64,000 bases of DNA from Pseudoalteromonas sp. MSK9-3 (GCF_003590335.1 NZ_MIET01000024.1:1-64000), one strand, 5' to 3'; counted from the first letter of the stretch, positions 34,811 to 44,711 are shown. Numbers and translations are program-made. The notes: generated from the sequence alone by a model not told the origin.

Positions 34811-36031
34811 GTGGCATTATTTGTACAAAAGTTTGGTGGCACTTCGGTAGGCTCCTTAGAGCGTATCGAAGCGGTTGCTGAATTAGTCGTAAAGACAAGA
34901 CAGCAAGGTCATCAAGTTGTTGTGGTTCTGTCAGCGATGTCGGGTGAAACGAATCGTTTAATTGATATGGCACGACAACTTGATACACGCCCTAACAGTC
35001 GTGAACTCGACGTGCTACTTACGACCGGCGAGCAAGTCAGTGTTGCATTGTTGGCGATGGCAATTATCAAACGCGGCCACTCTGCAATAAGCCTACTGGC
35101 TGATCAAGTCGGGATCCAAACTTCCAATCATTTTGGCAAAGCGCAAATTGAGCGCATTCATACTGAACGACTAAAACAAGAGTTAGAGCATAATCGCATT
35201 GCAATTATTGCCGGTTTTCAGGGCCGAGATAATGAAGGTAATATCACAACTTTAGGCCGCGGTGGTACAGATACAACTGCGGTTGAATTAGCCGCAGCAT
35301 TAAAAGCTGATGAATGTCAGATCTTTACGGATGTGGATGGCGTATATACTACTGATCCGCGGATTGACTCTAATGCTCGGCGCTTAGCTTATGTTACTTG
35401 TGCTGAAATGCTCGCATTAGCCAGCTTAGGCGCGAAAGTGTTACACCTTCGCTCTGTTGAAGCGGCAGGCAGGCATAAAGTGCCATTAAGAGTACTCTCT
35501 AGTTTTTCGCCAGATGCGGGAACATTGATAACCTATGAAGAGAACTCAAGGTTGCAAAGTACGGTGTCAGGGATCGCAGCATCACGGGATGAAGTGCAAG
35601 TTAGTGTATTGAGTAGTACGGAGAATACACCTAAGTTAAGGTTAATAGAGGCGCTGTGTACTGAACATAATATTGAAATAGATATGATCACGCAAACTCA
35701 GCAACATAGCGAAAAAATAGGCTATGCTTTTACAGTGCATAGTAATGATCACTTACAGGTGATTGAGATATTGCAGTCAAACTTAGGGTACATACGAGCA
35801 CACCATGTTGAAAGTAACATGGGGGTTGCTAAGGTCTCTGCTGTTGGCTTGGGCATAAAATCAAATTGTGGTGTTACCGAACAATTTTTTAGTGCTTTAG
35901 CTCAAGAAGGTATAAAAACACTAATGGACGCTAGTTCTGAGATAAAAGTCTCAGTATTAGTGGAAGAAAAATATCTAGAATTAGCCGTAAGGACATTACA
36001 CGCTACATTTTTCTCGGAAAGTACTGAGTAA
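34811..36031 (+). CDS. lysC: Aspartate kinase, monofunctional
   Basis: Aspartokinase makes aspartyl phosphate, the first step to lysine, threonine and methionine. The 406-residue protein begins with the kinase motif KFGGTSVG. It also has TTGEQVSVALLA, GFQGRDNEGNITTLGRGGTDTTA (about residues 136-158) and DVDGVYTTDPR. Two C-terminal ACT domains follow from about residue 265, where amino-acid feedback acts. It uses a GTG start 3 bases after the alaS stop. The alaS-lysC-csrA order is common in marine gammaproteobacteria. Which amino acids inhibit it cannot be read from the sequence. Confidence 0.95.
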   Translation: MALFVQKFGGTSVGSLERIEAVAELVVKTRQQGHQVVVVLSAMSGETNRLIDMARQLDTRPNSRELDVLLTTGEQVSVALLAMAIIKRGHSAISLLADQVGIQTSNHFGKAQIERIHTERLKQELEHNRIAIIAGFQGRDNEGNITTLGRGGTDTTAVELAAALKADECQIFTDVDGVYTTDPRIDSNARRLAYVTCAEMLALASLGAKVLHLRSVEAAGRHKVPLRVLSSFSPDAGTLITYEENSRLQSTVSGIAASRDEVQVSVLSSTENTPKLRLIEALCTEHNIEIDMITQTQQHSEKIGYAFTVHSNDHLQVIEILQSNLGYIRAHHVESNMGVAKVSAVGLGIKSNCGVTEQFFSALAQEGIKTLMDASSEIKVSVLVEEKYLELAVRTLHATFFSESTE

Positions 36032-36109
36032 GGACGTTTTTTGCTTACTTTTACTGTAACTTTTCATTAAAATGAAAAAGACGCGGAATCTTTTAATTTT
36101 TGGAATAAC

Positions 36110-36114
36110 AGGAG
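36110..36114 (+). promoter_or_regulatory. csrA ribosome site with embedded CsrA-type GGA motif
   Basis: AGGAG lies 7 bases before the csrA ATG within AACAGGAGCAAG, close to the CsrA-binding consensus ACARGGAUG. Another GGA lies at 36102-36104. Known CsrA proteins repress their own translation through such sites. Upstream, TTTTCATT (36061-36068) and AATGAAAA (36071-36078) form a perfect hairpin with no T-run. Confidence 0.55.
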
Positions 36115-36121
36115 CAAGAGA

Positions 36122-36313
36122 ATGCTAATACTAACTCGTCGAGTAGGTGAAACCCTGATGATTGGTGATGAAGTTACTGTAACTGTACTTGGTGTTAAAG
36201 GAAACCAGGTACGTATTGGTGTAAATGCACCTAAAGATGTTTCAGTTCACCGTGAAGAGATCTACATGCGTATTCAGGCTGAAAAGTCTAATCCAACGAC
36301 CGGCAATATCTGA
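36122..36313 (+). CDS. csrA: Carbon storage regulator CsrA
   Basis: CsrA is a dimeric RNA-binding protein that blocks or protects mRNAs at GGA sites. The 63-residue protein starts [18 protein letters not shown] and includes [16 protein letters not shown], which supplies the RNA-binding arginine of the C-terminal strand. It follows lysC by 90 bases. In Pseudomonas, the orthologue RsmA represses hcnA. In this window the hcnA leader has no GGA at its ribosome site, so the same link is not evident. Confidence 0.98.
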   Translation: MLILTRRVGETLMIGDEVTVTVLGVKGNQVRIGVNAPKDVSVHREEIYMRIQAEKSNPTTGNI

Positions 36314-36331
36314 TCAGCACAAGAATTTGTG

Positions 36332-36358
36332 AAAATAGCCACATAATGTGGCTATTTT
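36332..36358. terminator. Bidirectional terminator after csrA
   Basis: AAAATAGCCACAT pairs with ATGTGGCTATTTT, with T residues following on the plus strand. It ends csrA and overlaps the last codons of the convergent minus-strand gene. Confidence 0.85.
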
Positions 36359-36816
36359 TTTGTCTGCGATAAAATAAATGTCCGTGTGTCATCACTGATC
36401 GACTGATTGGAAAGGTATTGCATCCTTTTATTACTTTTTAAAATTAACCCTTTCTCTGTTTCAATAATACTGTCAATCTCCTGCCACGTTAACTGATAGT
36501 GCTTGTAAGGGTTTTTTGCTTCAATATGTGTTTCATCAATATGCAGCTCAACGGTACTGCCACTCGCGCGGCTTAACATTTGACGTGCTATCCACCATGG
36601 CCGACGATAGTAAAAAGCTAAACACTCAACCACCGCAAGTAGGATCAGGAAGTTTCCTAAATAATGCTCTGTCAGCCCATAAATACTAAATAGACCTAGG
36701 GCGATGAGTAATACGAGTAAAAAATATTTGGGTTTATTGTGATCGCCAAGTTTAATCGATTCATCAAAGCATTCTTGAAAATACGGCTTATCTAATACAA
36801 ATTTTTCTGTGTACAT
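36352..36816 (-). CDS. YcxB-like membrane protein
   Basis: The 154-residue protein has a short N-terminal part (YTEKFVLDKPYFQECFDES) and two closely spaced membrane helices at about 30-70. A cytoplasmic PH-like C-terminal domain follows, with the string YQLTWQEIDSIIETEKGLIL (about residues 109-128). This is the layout of YcxB-like proteins, whose function is unknown. The ATG at 36816 is preceded by TAGGAG at 6-10 bases. Longer in-frame starts lack this site. It is divergent from oadG across 422 bases. Confidence 0.78.
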   Translation of the reverse strand: MYTEKFVLDKPYFQECFDESIKLGDHNKPKYFLLVLLIALGLFSIYGLTEHYLGNFLILLAVVECLAFYYRRPWWIARQMLSRASGSTVELHIDETHIEAKNPYKHYQLTWQEIDSIIETEKGLILKSNKRMQYLSNQSISDDTRTFILSQTKK

Positions 36817-36939
36817 ATACGCTCCTAACGTTTGGCACATTGTACCGTATTGCTTTGCAGGGCGCATTAGCCGTACTCTAGATCTCTGGTTTAACAGGTA
36901 TTAATACCATTTATTAATGCAGCAAAATAAATAAAATTT

Positions 36940-36952
36940 TTGGTATTACCAA
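36940..36952. promoter_or_regulatory. PdhR-like operator upstream of oadGAB (site 1)
   Basis: TTGGTATTACCAA is a perfect 13-base palindrome flanked by T-rich sequence. It differs by one central base from TTGGTATGACCAA in front of pdhR at 62995. It lies in the 422-base region between the YcxB-like gene and oadG. A second palindrome GGTATTAATACC lies at 36897-36908. Confidence 0.65.
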
Positions 36953-37113
36953 TTTTTTTGTGGTGTTTTAGTGACAGTTTTATGAGGTTATAAATAAATA
37001 ACCTTAGATATTCTCACCTTTTATTTTGAATATTTTTCATGTTTATGCTGTTTTAAGTCTTTGCTTCTTGTCCTTTAGTTATTAACCGTATGATTTTTAT
37101 ATGCAATCTGTTT

Positions 37114-37126
37114 TTGGTATTACCAA
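37114..37126. promoter_or_regulatory. PdhR-like operator upstream of oadGAB (site 2)
   Basis: This is the same TTGGTATTACCAA palindrome as site 1, 174 bases further on and 113 bases before the oadG start. A half-site TTGGTATGA follows at 37157. Apart from these sites, the 36817-37238 region is AT-rich and shows no gene. Confidence 0.68.
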
Positions 37127-37238
37127 TTTACAATGTTATTTACATGTGATGATGTTTTGGTATGATGGGTGAATAAATATTTATAAAAAATGATTATTAA
37201 CGCAGGTTGTATTTGTCGAGAGACTAAAGGGGAGAGTT

Positions 37239-37475
37239 ATGGATATAGGCGCATTGTTAATTCAGGCAGCTAGCCTAATGCTAACGGGCATGATTGGAGT
37301 CTTTGTGTTTTTATCTATTTTAATTTTGGCCGTGACGAATTTGTCTAAGCTCGCCAAACCAGACACAGAAGCTCCTACCGTTCCAACCACGCGTCGCCAG
37401 CCGTCAGGCGGGGTGCCGAATGCTCATATTGCAGCGATTAGTGCTGCAATTACGCAATACCGAACAAAACAATAA
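37239..37475 (+). CDS. oadG: Oxaloacetate decarboxylase gamma subunit
   Basis: The gamma subunit anchors and assembles the sodium-pumping decarboxylase. The 78-residue protein has one membrane helix at about 14-35 (SLMLTGMIGVFVFLSILILA), a flexible Pro/Thr-rich linker and the C-terminal AHIAAISAAITQYR. The AAISAAI-x-YR ending is typical of OadG, which contacts the alpha subunit and binds zinc. It is first in the operon oadGAB, 12 bases before oadA. Confidence 0.93.
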   Translation: MDIGALLIQAASLMLTGMIGVFVFLSILILAVTNLSKLAKPDTEAPTVPTTRRQPSGGVPNAHIAAISAAITQYRTKQ

Positions 37476-37487
37476 TAGGGGTCTTTC

Positions 37488-39266
37488 ATGTCACAATTAA
37501 AACTTACAGAGCTAGTTTTACGAGATGCTCACCAGTCTTTGCTTGCAACCCGTATGCGCTTAGAAGATATGTTACCAATCGCAGAAAAGTTAGATAAAGC
37601 AGGTTACTGGTCAGTTGAGTCTTGGGGTGGAGCGACCTTTGATTCGTGTATTCGTTATCTAGGTGAAGATCCTTGGGAGCGCATTCGCGCTTTAAAAGAA
37701 GCGATGCCAAATACCAAGCAGCAAATGTTATTACGAGGCCAAAACTTATTGGGCTATCGTCATTATGCCGATGATGTTGTTGAAAAGTTTGTAGAGCGTG
37801 CGCACAAAAATGGTGTGGATGTATTTCGTATTTTTGATGCGATGAATGATGTAAGAAATTTAGAAACAGCTGTGAAAGCCGCGATTAAAGTGGGTGCTCA
37901 TGCACAAGGCACTATCTCTTATACGGTGAGCCCAGTACACACTCTTGATATGTGGTTAGCGCAAGCAAAACAGCTTGAAGATATGGGGTGTCACTCAATT
38001 TGTATAAAAGATATGGCGGGTTTACTTAAGCCATATGATGCCGAGCAGTTGATATTGGGTCTAAAAAGTACCGTATCAGTGCCTATTGCAATGCAATGTC
38101 ATGCAACGACAGGGTTAAGCACAGCGACGTATCAAAAAGCGATTGATGCGGGTATTGATATGCTTGATACCGCAATTTCGTCAATGAGTATGACTTATGG
38201 GCATAGCGCGACGGAAACCATTGCGGCTATTACTGAAGGGACAGCCAGAGATACTGGGCTAAACTTAGCTGAACTTGAAGAAATTGCGAGTTACTTCCGT
38301 GAAGTACGTAAAAAGTATGCCGCGTTTGAAGGCAGCTTAAAAGGGGTTGATGGTCGAATCCTCCTGGCACAAGTACCAGGTGGTATGTTGACGAACATGG
38401 AAAATCAGCTTAAAGAGCAAGGCGCAGCTGACAAACTTGATGATGTACTAAAAGAAATTCCAAAAGTTAGACAGGATCTAGGCTTTTTACCCTTAGTTAC
38501 GCCCACATCGCAAATCGTAGGCACCCAAGCTGTATTGAATGTACTTACTGGCGAGCGCTATAAAACCATCACCAAAGAAACCGCGGGTGTATTAAAAGGT
38601 GAATATGGTTCAACACCTGCGCCGGTAGATAAAGCGTTACAACTTAAAGTGCTGGATGGTGCTGAAGAAATACAATGTCGCCCAGCGGATCTGATCAAGC
38701 CTGAGCTAGAAAGCTTACATACTGAATTGCTAGAGAAAGTAAAAGAAGAGTCAATTGAACTTGCTTCAGAGCAAATTGATGATGTTTTAACTTATGCGTT
38801 ATTTCCACAGGTTGGCTTAAAGTTCTTGAAAAACAGACACAATCCAGACGTGTTTGAACCAAAGCCAACGTTAGTCGAGTCCAGTCAATCAAAAGTACAA
38901 AACAAGCCAACGCCAAGTAAAGCGAGCCCTGAGCGGTATAGCGTACAAGTTGATGGCAAAGTCTATGACGTTGTGGTTGCGGCTGGCGGAGAGCTAAAAG
39001 AAGTTAAAGTAAAAGACAGCGAGCTTATTCCACAATCAGCATCGGTGAGCTCGTCAGATACCCTCAATGCGCCGTTGGCCGGTAATATTTTCAAAATGAA
39101 AGTACGCGCTGGCGATGAGGTTGCTCAAGGTGATGTGGTACTGATCATGGAAGCCATGAAGATGGAAACTGAAGTACGAGCTACCTCAACAGGTACTGTA
39201 TCAGAAGTCTTTGTTGCTGAAGGTGACTCAGTTGCAACTGGCGACGCCATGATAGCATTGGCTTAG
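37488..39266 (+). CDS. oadA: Oxaloacetate decarboxylase alpha subunit, biotin-carrying
   Basis: OadA transfers the carboxyl group from oxaloacetate to biotin, giving pyruvate. The 592-residue protein has the carboxyltransferase barrel ([50 protein letters not shown]), with an assembly domain after about residue 300. A C-terminal biotinyl domain carries EAMKME, in which Lys558 is the biotin site 34 residues from the end. A Lys/Pro-rich linker near 465-485 separates the parts. The following oadB makes this a membrane sodium pump rather than pyruvate carboxylase. Confidence 0.97.
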   Translation: MSQLKLTELVLRDAHQSLLATRMRLEDMLPIAEKLDKAGYWSVESWGGATFDSCIRYLGEDPWERIRALKEAMPNTKQQMLLRGQNLLGYRHYADDVVEKFVERAHKNGVDVFRIFDAMNDVRNLETAVKAAIKVGAHAQGTISYTVSPVHTLDMWLAQAKQLEDMGCHSICIKDMAGLLKPYDAEQLILGLKSTVSVPIAMQCHATTGLSTATYQKAIDAGIDMLDTAISSMSMTYGHSATETIAAITEGTARDTGLNLAELEEIASYFREVRKKYAAFEGSLKGVDGRILLAQVPGGMLTNMENQLKEQGAADKLDDVLKEIPKVRQDLGFLPLVTPTSQIVGTQAVLNVLTGERYKTITKETAGVLKGEYGSTPAPVDKALQLKVLDGAEEIQCRPADLIKPELESLHTELLEKVKEESIELASEQIDDVLTYALFPQVGLKFLKNRHNPDVFEPKPTLVESSQSKVQNKPTPSKASPERYSVQVDGKVYDVVVAAGGELKEVKVKDSELIPQSASVSSSDTLNAPLAGNIFKMKVRAGDEVAQGDVVLIMEAMKMETEVRATSTGTVSEVFVAEGDSVATGDAMIALA

Positions 39267-39274
39267 GAGCTGAT

Positions 39275-40405
39275 ATGGACGGATTATTGAATTTATGGCA
39301 AGCCACTGGCATTGCCAACTTCACGCTGCCCGCGTTAATTATGATGGCGGTTGGCTGTGGTTTATTGTATTTGGCCATAGCAAAAGGGTTTGAGCCCCTG
39401 TTGTTAGTACCCATTGGTTTTGGGGCAATTTTGACAAATATTCCTGTGGCTGGTTTAGCTGATCCCGGCGGGTTGTTGTATTACGTTTATTACATAGGTA
39501 TAGACAGTGGTGTATTCCCGCTCTTAATTTTCATGGGGGTGGGCGCAATGACCGACTTTAGTGCGTTAATTGCGAACCCTCGAATGTTATTTTTAGGTGC
39601 TGCTGCGCAGTTTGGTATTTTTGCCACCTTGTTTGGTGCCATCGCGTTAAACTATGTACCTGGTTTCGAGTTTACCCTTAAAGATGCATCGGCTATAGCG
39701 ATCATCGGAGGCGCGGATGGCCCAACGGCAATTTTCTTGGCCTCAAAATTGGCGCCTGAGCTGCTTGGAGCGATAGCTGTTGCTGCGTACTCTTATATGG
39801 CATTGGTTCCTATTATTCAGCCTCCTATTATGCGTTTGCTAACGACTCCAGAAGAGCGCTCTATTGCGATGCCGCAATTACGTGTGGTCTCTAAAAAGGA
39901 AAAGATTTTGTTTCCGTTGATGGTACTTAGCTTAACCATCTTATTTTTGCCCTCAGCAACCCCCTTAGTTGGCATGTTTTGTTTAGGTAACTTAATGCGA
40001 GAGTGTGGCGTAGTTGACAGGCTTAGCAATACCGCGCAAAACGAGTTGATTAATATCACAACCATATTCTTGGGGTTAGCCGTTGGCTCTAAATTAGCGG
40101 CTGAGCATTTCTTAACAGTTGAAACATTAGGTATTTTATTGCTTGGCGCATTGGCATTTTCAATCGGAACTGCATCGGGTGTATATATGGCTAAATTGAT
40201 GAATCGGTTATCAAGTAACCCTATCAATCCGTTGGTGGGTGCTGCAGGGGTATCTGCGGTACCAATGGCTGCACGAGTGGTTAATAAAGTTGGTCTCGAA
40301 AGTAACCCGCATAACTTTTTATTAATGCATGCGATGGGCCCTAATGTTGCAGGTGTATTAGGTAGTGCAGTAGCAGCGGGGATACTCCTTGCATTAGTAG
40401 GCTAA
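39275..40405 (+). CDS. oadB: Oxaloacetate decarboxylase beta subunit, sodium channel
   Basis: OadB is the membrane subunit that decarboxylates carboxybiotin and exports Na+. The 376-residue polytopic protein contains [35 protein letters not shown] (about residues 84-105), [14 protein letters not shown] and a C-terminal [18 protein letters not shown]. These are all strongly conserved in the family, including the aspartate in GGADGPT needed for sodium coupling. It ends the operon, followed by a terminator. Confidence 0.97.
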   Translation: MDGLLNLWQATGIANFTLPALIMMAVGCGLLYLAIAKGFEPLLLVPIGFGAILTNIPVAGLADPGGLLYYVYYIGIDSGVFPLLIFMGVGAMTDFSALIANPRMLFLGAAAQFGIFATLFGAIALNYVPGFEFTLKDASAIAIIGGADGPTAIFLASKLAPELLGAIAVAAYSYMALVPIIQPPIMRLLTTPEERSIAMPQLRVVSKKEKILFPLMVLSLTILFLPSATPLVGMFCLGNLMRECGVVDRLSNTAQNELINITTIFLGLAVGSKLAAEHFLTVETLGILLLGALAFSIGTASGVYMAKLMNRLSSNPINPLVGAAGVSAVPMAARVVNKVGLESNPHNFLLMHAMGPNVAGVLGSAVAAGILLALVG

Positions 40406-40436
40406 GCCGACAGAATTTTAACGTCTCCAACCGACT

Positions 40437-40461
40437 GCGCAGTTTAGGCTGCGCTTTTTTT
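40437..40461 (+). terminator. Rho-independent terminator of oadGAB
   Basis: GCGCAG (40437-40442) pairs with CTGCGC (40449-40454), followed by a run of seven T, 32 bases after the oadB stop. Confidence 0.88.
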
Positions 40462-40517
40462 GTTCCTCATTTTTATGATATAACAGGAACAGTTAAGAGA
40501 TAGAGGGGAGTAGCACA

Positions 40518-40697
40518 ATGAATGTATTGATCATATTAGGGGTATTATTTGCTACTTTACTGATCTTGATACCATTATTGGAGCGTTATCAGCATAAATT
40601 GGGGCTGGATAAAATGCAGCGTTACAGCAAGTATATATTTCCGCTTGTTATGGCGTCACTCGTGGTTAAGTTGATTTATGTTCTGTGGAATGAGTAG
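40518..40697 (+). CDS. Small membrane protein, 59 residues, unknown function
   Basis: The frame from the ATG at 40518 to TAG at 40697 encodes MNVLIILGVLFATLLILIPL, then LERYQHKLGLDKMQRYSKY and a second hydrophobic stretch FPLVMASLVVKLIYVLW. It therefore has two membrane helices joined by a basic loop. A strong GGGGAG site lies 7 bases before the ATG, which argues for real translation. It sits after the oad terminator and before a terminator facing the other way. I know no family for it. Confidence 0.7.
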   Translation: MNVLIILGVLFATLLILIPLLERYQHKLGLDKMQRYSKYIFPLVMASLVVKLIYVLWNE

Positions 40698-40873
40698 AGG
40701 AGCGCCACAGTTTATAGCTAAGGGCTACTCATAGCAGTAAACTATGTGCGTATGTAAGGTGGTAAAAGTACGGCATATAAGCCACTGCCCATCAAAGTTT
40801 GACTGTTTTACATGGGCCGTGTATTACTCTATTTATTGAGTACCCAAGGTATATGTTTTTGTGTAATTAATAT

Positions 40874-40899
40874 AAAAAAGGCGCTACAGCGCCTTTTTT
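40874..40899. terminator. Terminator downstream of the hybrid kinase gene
   Basis: AAAAAAGGCGCT (40874-40885) and AGCGCCTTTTTT (40888-40899) form a stem with A- and T-runs, able to act in both directions. It lies 19 bases beyond the stop of the minus-strand kinase gene. Confidence 0.88.
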
Positions 40900-40917
40900 T
40901 ATTGCCGCTGGTAAGTG

Positions 40918-43758
40918 TTATTCGCTCATTTCGGCTTGCTGTAAATGCGCTTGAATAAACTGTGTGGCATCGGCATAGTCGTGATCGAGCCTATCACGCA
41001 ATGCAATAAGCTCATCAGCGGTTAAATCACCCGCTTTACACTGGCTTTCAAACTCGATGGCAGTTTCGGCTACTTTTTCTGCCCCAATCGTATTCGAAAT
41101 CGATTTAAGTTGGTGGCATGCTTCAATGATCGCAGCTTGGTCCATGGAGATCACAGCACCGTTTACTTCTCTGGTTAACATGCTGCTTTGCTCTAAGTAC
41201 ATACGGAAGAAGCGTAATTGCTTTGCTTCATCATGATTAACATATTTGTTAAGAGTCTCTAGATTAACTGCTGGCGTCACCAATACTTCAGGTTCACTCG
41301 GTAGTTCCTGAATAAGTGGATTGTTGGACTCTTGAGTCTCTGGTGTATTGGTATGGTTGGTACTCACGTCACTGGCTGTAGAGTCTGGCGCTGGTAAGTC
41401 GTTAGCGTGTTTTTCTTGCCACTTCATCAATGTCGCTTCAAGTACGTTCAGCTCAACTGGTTTTGTGATGTAATCATTCATACCTGTGGCAATACAGCGT
41501 TCTTTTTCACCTTTGAGTGCGTTCGCGGTGACAGCAATAATATAGGGCTGAGCGTTAATATCGTCGCTTTGCTCTGCAAGATCACGAATTCGCGTAACCA
41601 TATCGTAGCCAGACATTTTAGGCATATGTAAGTCTGTCAGAATGATAGGGAAGTTACCTTTTTGCCATACTTCAAGGCCTTCTTCACCATTTTCAGCAAC
41701 TTCTACGCCATAGCCAAGCAAATGTAATTGATCGGTAAGTACTTGCTGGTTCAGTACGTTGTCTTCAACCAACAGCACGAGTTTATTTTCAGCACGTGCC
41801 TGATCCACGTTAAGATAGGTATTCATACTACGTGACGGTTTAAGTGCTTTCGGTTTGTGTAGTCCTGCAGCGACCATGACAGAAGTCATGAATGAGCTTT
41901 TACACAGTGGCGCCGCATTGAGGTAGAAAATATTCTCATGGTTTACAGCGGCTTCATCCATCGTGCTTAGCACGATGACTTGTTGCTTGTTGTTTTCTAA
42001 TGAATACAGTAATGAACGTAATTGGTCATTGACTGGCGCCATACCTTCTAAGCCATCTAAAACCCAAATAACGCCTTCTTGATACTGGAATTCGTCAAAT
42101 TCATCCATTGATCCTAGGGCCACAGTACTTGCCCCCATGAATGATAAATAACGGCATAAAATATTACGCCTGTCATTATTACCTGTCAGCACAACAACTC
42201 TTCGTTGCCCGAGTTTACTCTTATGTGCGTATTCAACTTTACCTTGCGTGCTAAACGGTAATTCGACAACAAATTCGCTGCCCATACCAATGTCACTATT
42301 GACTTGTATCGACCCTAACATTAACTCAATAAGACTCTTACAAATCGATAAACCTAGGCCTGTACCACCAAACTCTCGGGTAATAGAGCCTTCCGCTTGA
42401 ATAAACGGGTTAAAGATTTCACGTAACTGAGTTTGTGTCATCCCTTTGCCGTTATCGGTCACTCTAAAGCGCAAGGTATAATGTTCAGAGGTATTTTGTG
42501 CAACTTCAACGGTAATTTTGACAAACCCTTGTCGATCACCTTCTGTGCTAGTGAATTTTATCGCGTTGCTACATAGGTTATACAATACTTGGCGAACACG
42601 AACGGTATCTCCCACGAGGTTGTTTGGAATATCTGGTGCAATCGCGAGCTGTAAGTCAAGTTTGCGTTTCTTAGCAACTGACGAGAGTACGCGTGCGACT
42701 TCTTCAATGGTTTCTGACACTGAAAACACACTGTTGTCGATTTGCAGTTTACCCGCTTCTATTTTAGAGAAGTCTAAAATATCATCCAAAATGCCCAGTA
42801 GTGAGAAGGCAGAATCACGGATAATGGTGGTTAAACGGTGTTGCGCACCATCAAGTTCTGTTTGACGTAGTAGATCAATGGTACCAATGACGCCATTCAT
42901 TGGGGTTCTGATCTCATGGCTCATGGTTGCTAAAAAGGTGGTTTTTGCGTCATTGGCGCGTTCAGCATTGAGCGTGGCTTTTTCTAATGCGAGTGTACGT
43001 GCCTGTACTTCAGTTTCAAGGCTGGTTTGTAGTTGCTTAAGCTCTTTTTGTGACTCTTGGTTATTATCAATCACAGACTGCACTTGATGCAGTACATTGT
43101 TAATGGCAAAGGCGATGCTTTCAAGGCCAAAACCCAAATCACTATTTAGATGTACACGGTAATCTTGTTTATCGACTACCAGCTTTAGCTCAGCCTCTAA
43201 CTTTTGGGTGTCATTATTAAGCTGCAATACAATGCGTTTTTTTGCGACAGCGGCTAATAAAAAGGCACAAACTAACGCTAAAGCAAAGAGTGCGTACCCC
43301 ATCATTGGGCTTTGTGCCGAGTCAGGTGATTGATAACGTAACACCAGTTCACCAATGGCTTGTTCGTCTAATTTTAAAGGCTGATAGACCGTAACTGTGT
43401 TCCCTTCAATAATTTTCTTTTGCTGTGAAATTGCCGCCACTGGGACGCTGCTTGTTTGAAAGATAAGTGACGGTTCAGCCATACCCGTTGAACTATACAA
43501 ATAGATATCAACATGGGGAGCGCCTTCTTTTATACCTTGAAGAATTTGTTTCGCCTGCGAAAACCCTGTTTTCATCATTATATTGGCAAGGGGCGATGCG
43601 AGTTCATCGGCTTGTTTTTGAATATTAGGTACTTGATCTACCTGACTGGCTTTAGGCAGCATATAGGCCGCAGCAGCACAAATGGCCCCAGTAACCAGAG
43701 CTATTATCAGTATGAGAGGCAGTAGCCCAGCAATTTTTATTGGAGATGAATTTTGCAT
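40918..43758 (-). CDS. BarA-type hybrid sensor histidine kinase
   Basis: The 946-residue protein has a membrane helix at about 9-32, a periplasmic sensor to about 150, a second helix at 152-172 and a coiled linker. The HisKA domain has His281 in SHEIRTPM, and the ATPase domain carries DNGKGM (435-440) and GGTGLGLSI (464-472). A degenerate receiver-like domain spans about 518-632 and lacks the usual lysine. A full receiver follows, with Asp709 in LTDLHMPKMSG and Lys766, then a Hpt domain with His882 in CHQLKS. It has the layout of BarA/ArcB-like phosphorelay kinases. The ligand and the final response regulator are unknown. It is transcribed alone. Confidence 0.9.
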   Translation of the reverse strand: MQNSSPIKIAGLLPLILIIALVTGAICAAAAYMLPKASQVDQVPNIQKQADELASPLANIMMKTGFSQAKQILQGIKEGAPHVDIYLYSSTGMAEPSLIFQTSSVPVAAISQQKKIIEGNTVTVYQPLKLDEQAIGELVLRYQSPDSAQSPMMGYALFALALVCAFLLAAVAKKRIVLQLNNDTQKLEAELKLVVDKQDYRVHLNSDLGFGLESIAFAINNVLHQVQSVIDNNQESQKELKQLQTSLETEVQARTLALEKATLNAERANDAKTTFLATMSHEIRTPMNGVIGTIDLLRQTELDGAQHRLTTIIRDSAFSLLGILDDILDFSKIEAGKLQIDNSVFSVSETIEEVARVLSSVAKKRKLDLQLAIAPDIPNNLVGDTVRVRQVLYNLCSNAIKFTSTEGDRQGFVKITVEVAQNTSEHYTLRFRVTDNGKGMTQTQLREIFNPFIQAEGSITREFGGTGLGLSICKSLIELMLGSIQVNSDIGMGSEFVVELPFSTQGKVEYAHKSKLGQRRVVVLTGNNDRRNILCRYLSFMGASTVALGSMDEFDEFQYQEGVIWVLDGLEGMAPVNDQLRSLLYSLENNKQQVIVLSTMDEAAVNHENIFYLNAAPLCKSSFMTSVMVAAGLHKPKALKPSRSMNTYLNVDQARAENKLVLLVEDNVLNQQVLTDQLHLLGYGVEVAENGEEGLEVWQKGNFPIILTDLHMPKMSGYDMVTRIRDLAEQSDDINAQPYIIAVTANALKGEKERCIATGMNDYITKPVELNVLEATLMKWQEKHANDLPAPDSTASDVSTNHTNTPETQESNNPLIQELPSEPEVLVTPAVNLETLNKYVNHDEAKQLRFFRMYLEQSSMLTREVNGAVISMDQAAIIEACHQLKSISNTIGAEKVAETAIEFESQCKAGDLTADELIALRDRLDHDYADATQFIQAHLQQAEMSE

Positions 43759-44005
43759 TGAAATGTTCCGATATTTCGCGACACAATGTTAAAGCTAACT
43801 TAAAGCTTAATATACGGACAATCGTATCATTGTCTGATGGCTTTTTCTCTACGTTTTTACGGTAAGCGACCTGTTTTAATCAGATAAAAGGCTAACTTAG
43901 GTTAGCTGAACGTAAATTAAGTTGTGTGAAACTTAGCCATTTTAAGCAATAAATTAATTCCGTTGTTTGAAAAATATTCAAACGAGCAGAAGTTTGAAAA
44001 AAAAG

Positions 44006-44034
44006 TTGACTTGAAAGGGCAAAACCCGTTTAAT
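44006..44034 (+). promoter_or_regulatory. Sigma70 promoter of the tRNA-Phe/Thr array
   Basis: TTGACT (44006-44011), a 17-base spacer and TTTAAT (44029-44034) lie 9 bases before the first tRNA. The GC-rich stretch ACGCCGCACG follows the -10, the discriminator type found at stringently controlled tRNA promoters. Confidence 0.78.
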
Positions 44035-44043
44035 ACGCCGCAC

Positions 44044-44119
44044 GCCCAGATAGCTCAGTCGGTAGAGCAGAGGATTGAAAATCCTCGTGTCGGTGGTTCG
44101 ATTCCGCCTCTGGGCACCA
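44044..44119 (+). tRNA. tRNA-Phe (GAA), copy 1
   Basis: GCCCAGA pairs with TCTGGGC. The anticodon loop TTGAAAA carries GAA, the T arm is GGTTCGATTCC, and CCA is encoded. The length is 76 bases. Confidence 0.98.
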
Positions 44120-44130
44120 TTTTAAGGTGC

Positions 44131-44206
<76 letters not shown>

Positions 44207-44244
44207 TTTCCTCGCTAGGAATAAAAACATAAGCAACAAATTTT

Positions 44245-44320
44245 GCCCAGATAGCTCAGTCGGTAGAGCAGAGGATTGAAAATCCTCGTGTCGGTGGTTC
44301 GATTCCGCCTCTGGGCACCA
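44245..44320 (+). tRNA. tRNA-Phe (GAA), copy 2
   Basis: Identical to copy 1 and 201 bases downstream of it. Confidence 0.98.
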
Positions 44321-44330
44321 TTTTCGGTGC

Positions 44331-44406
<76 letters not shown>

Positions 44407-44445
44407 TTTTCTTGCTAGGAATAAAAACATAAGCAACAAATTTTT

Positions 44446-44521
44446 GCCCAGATAGCTCAGTCGGTAGAGCAGAGGATTGAAAATCCTCGTGTCGGTGGTT
44501 CGATTCCGCCTCTGGGCACCA
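44446..44521 (+). tRNA. tRNA-Phe (GAA), copy 3
   Basis: Identical to copy 1 and 201 bases after copy 2. Confidence 0.98.
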
Positions 44522-44532
44522 TTATTAAGTGT

Positions 44533-44608
<76 letters not shown>

Positions 44609-44635
44609 TTTAATTCGGCGTAAGCCACAAAATTT

Positions 44636-44711
44636 GCCCAGATAGCTCAGTCGGTAGAGCAGAGGATTGAAAATCCTCGTGTCGGTGGTTCGATTCCGCC
44701 TCTGGGCACCA
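44636..44711 (+). tRNA. tRNA-Phe (GAA), copy 4
   Basis: Identical to copy 1. It is 190 bases after copy 3 and is the last gene of the array, without a partner tRNA-Thr. Confidence 0.98.
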
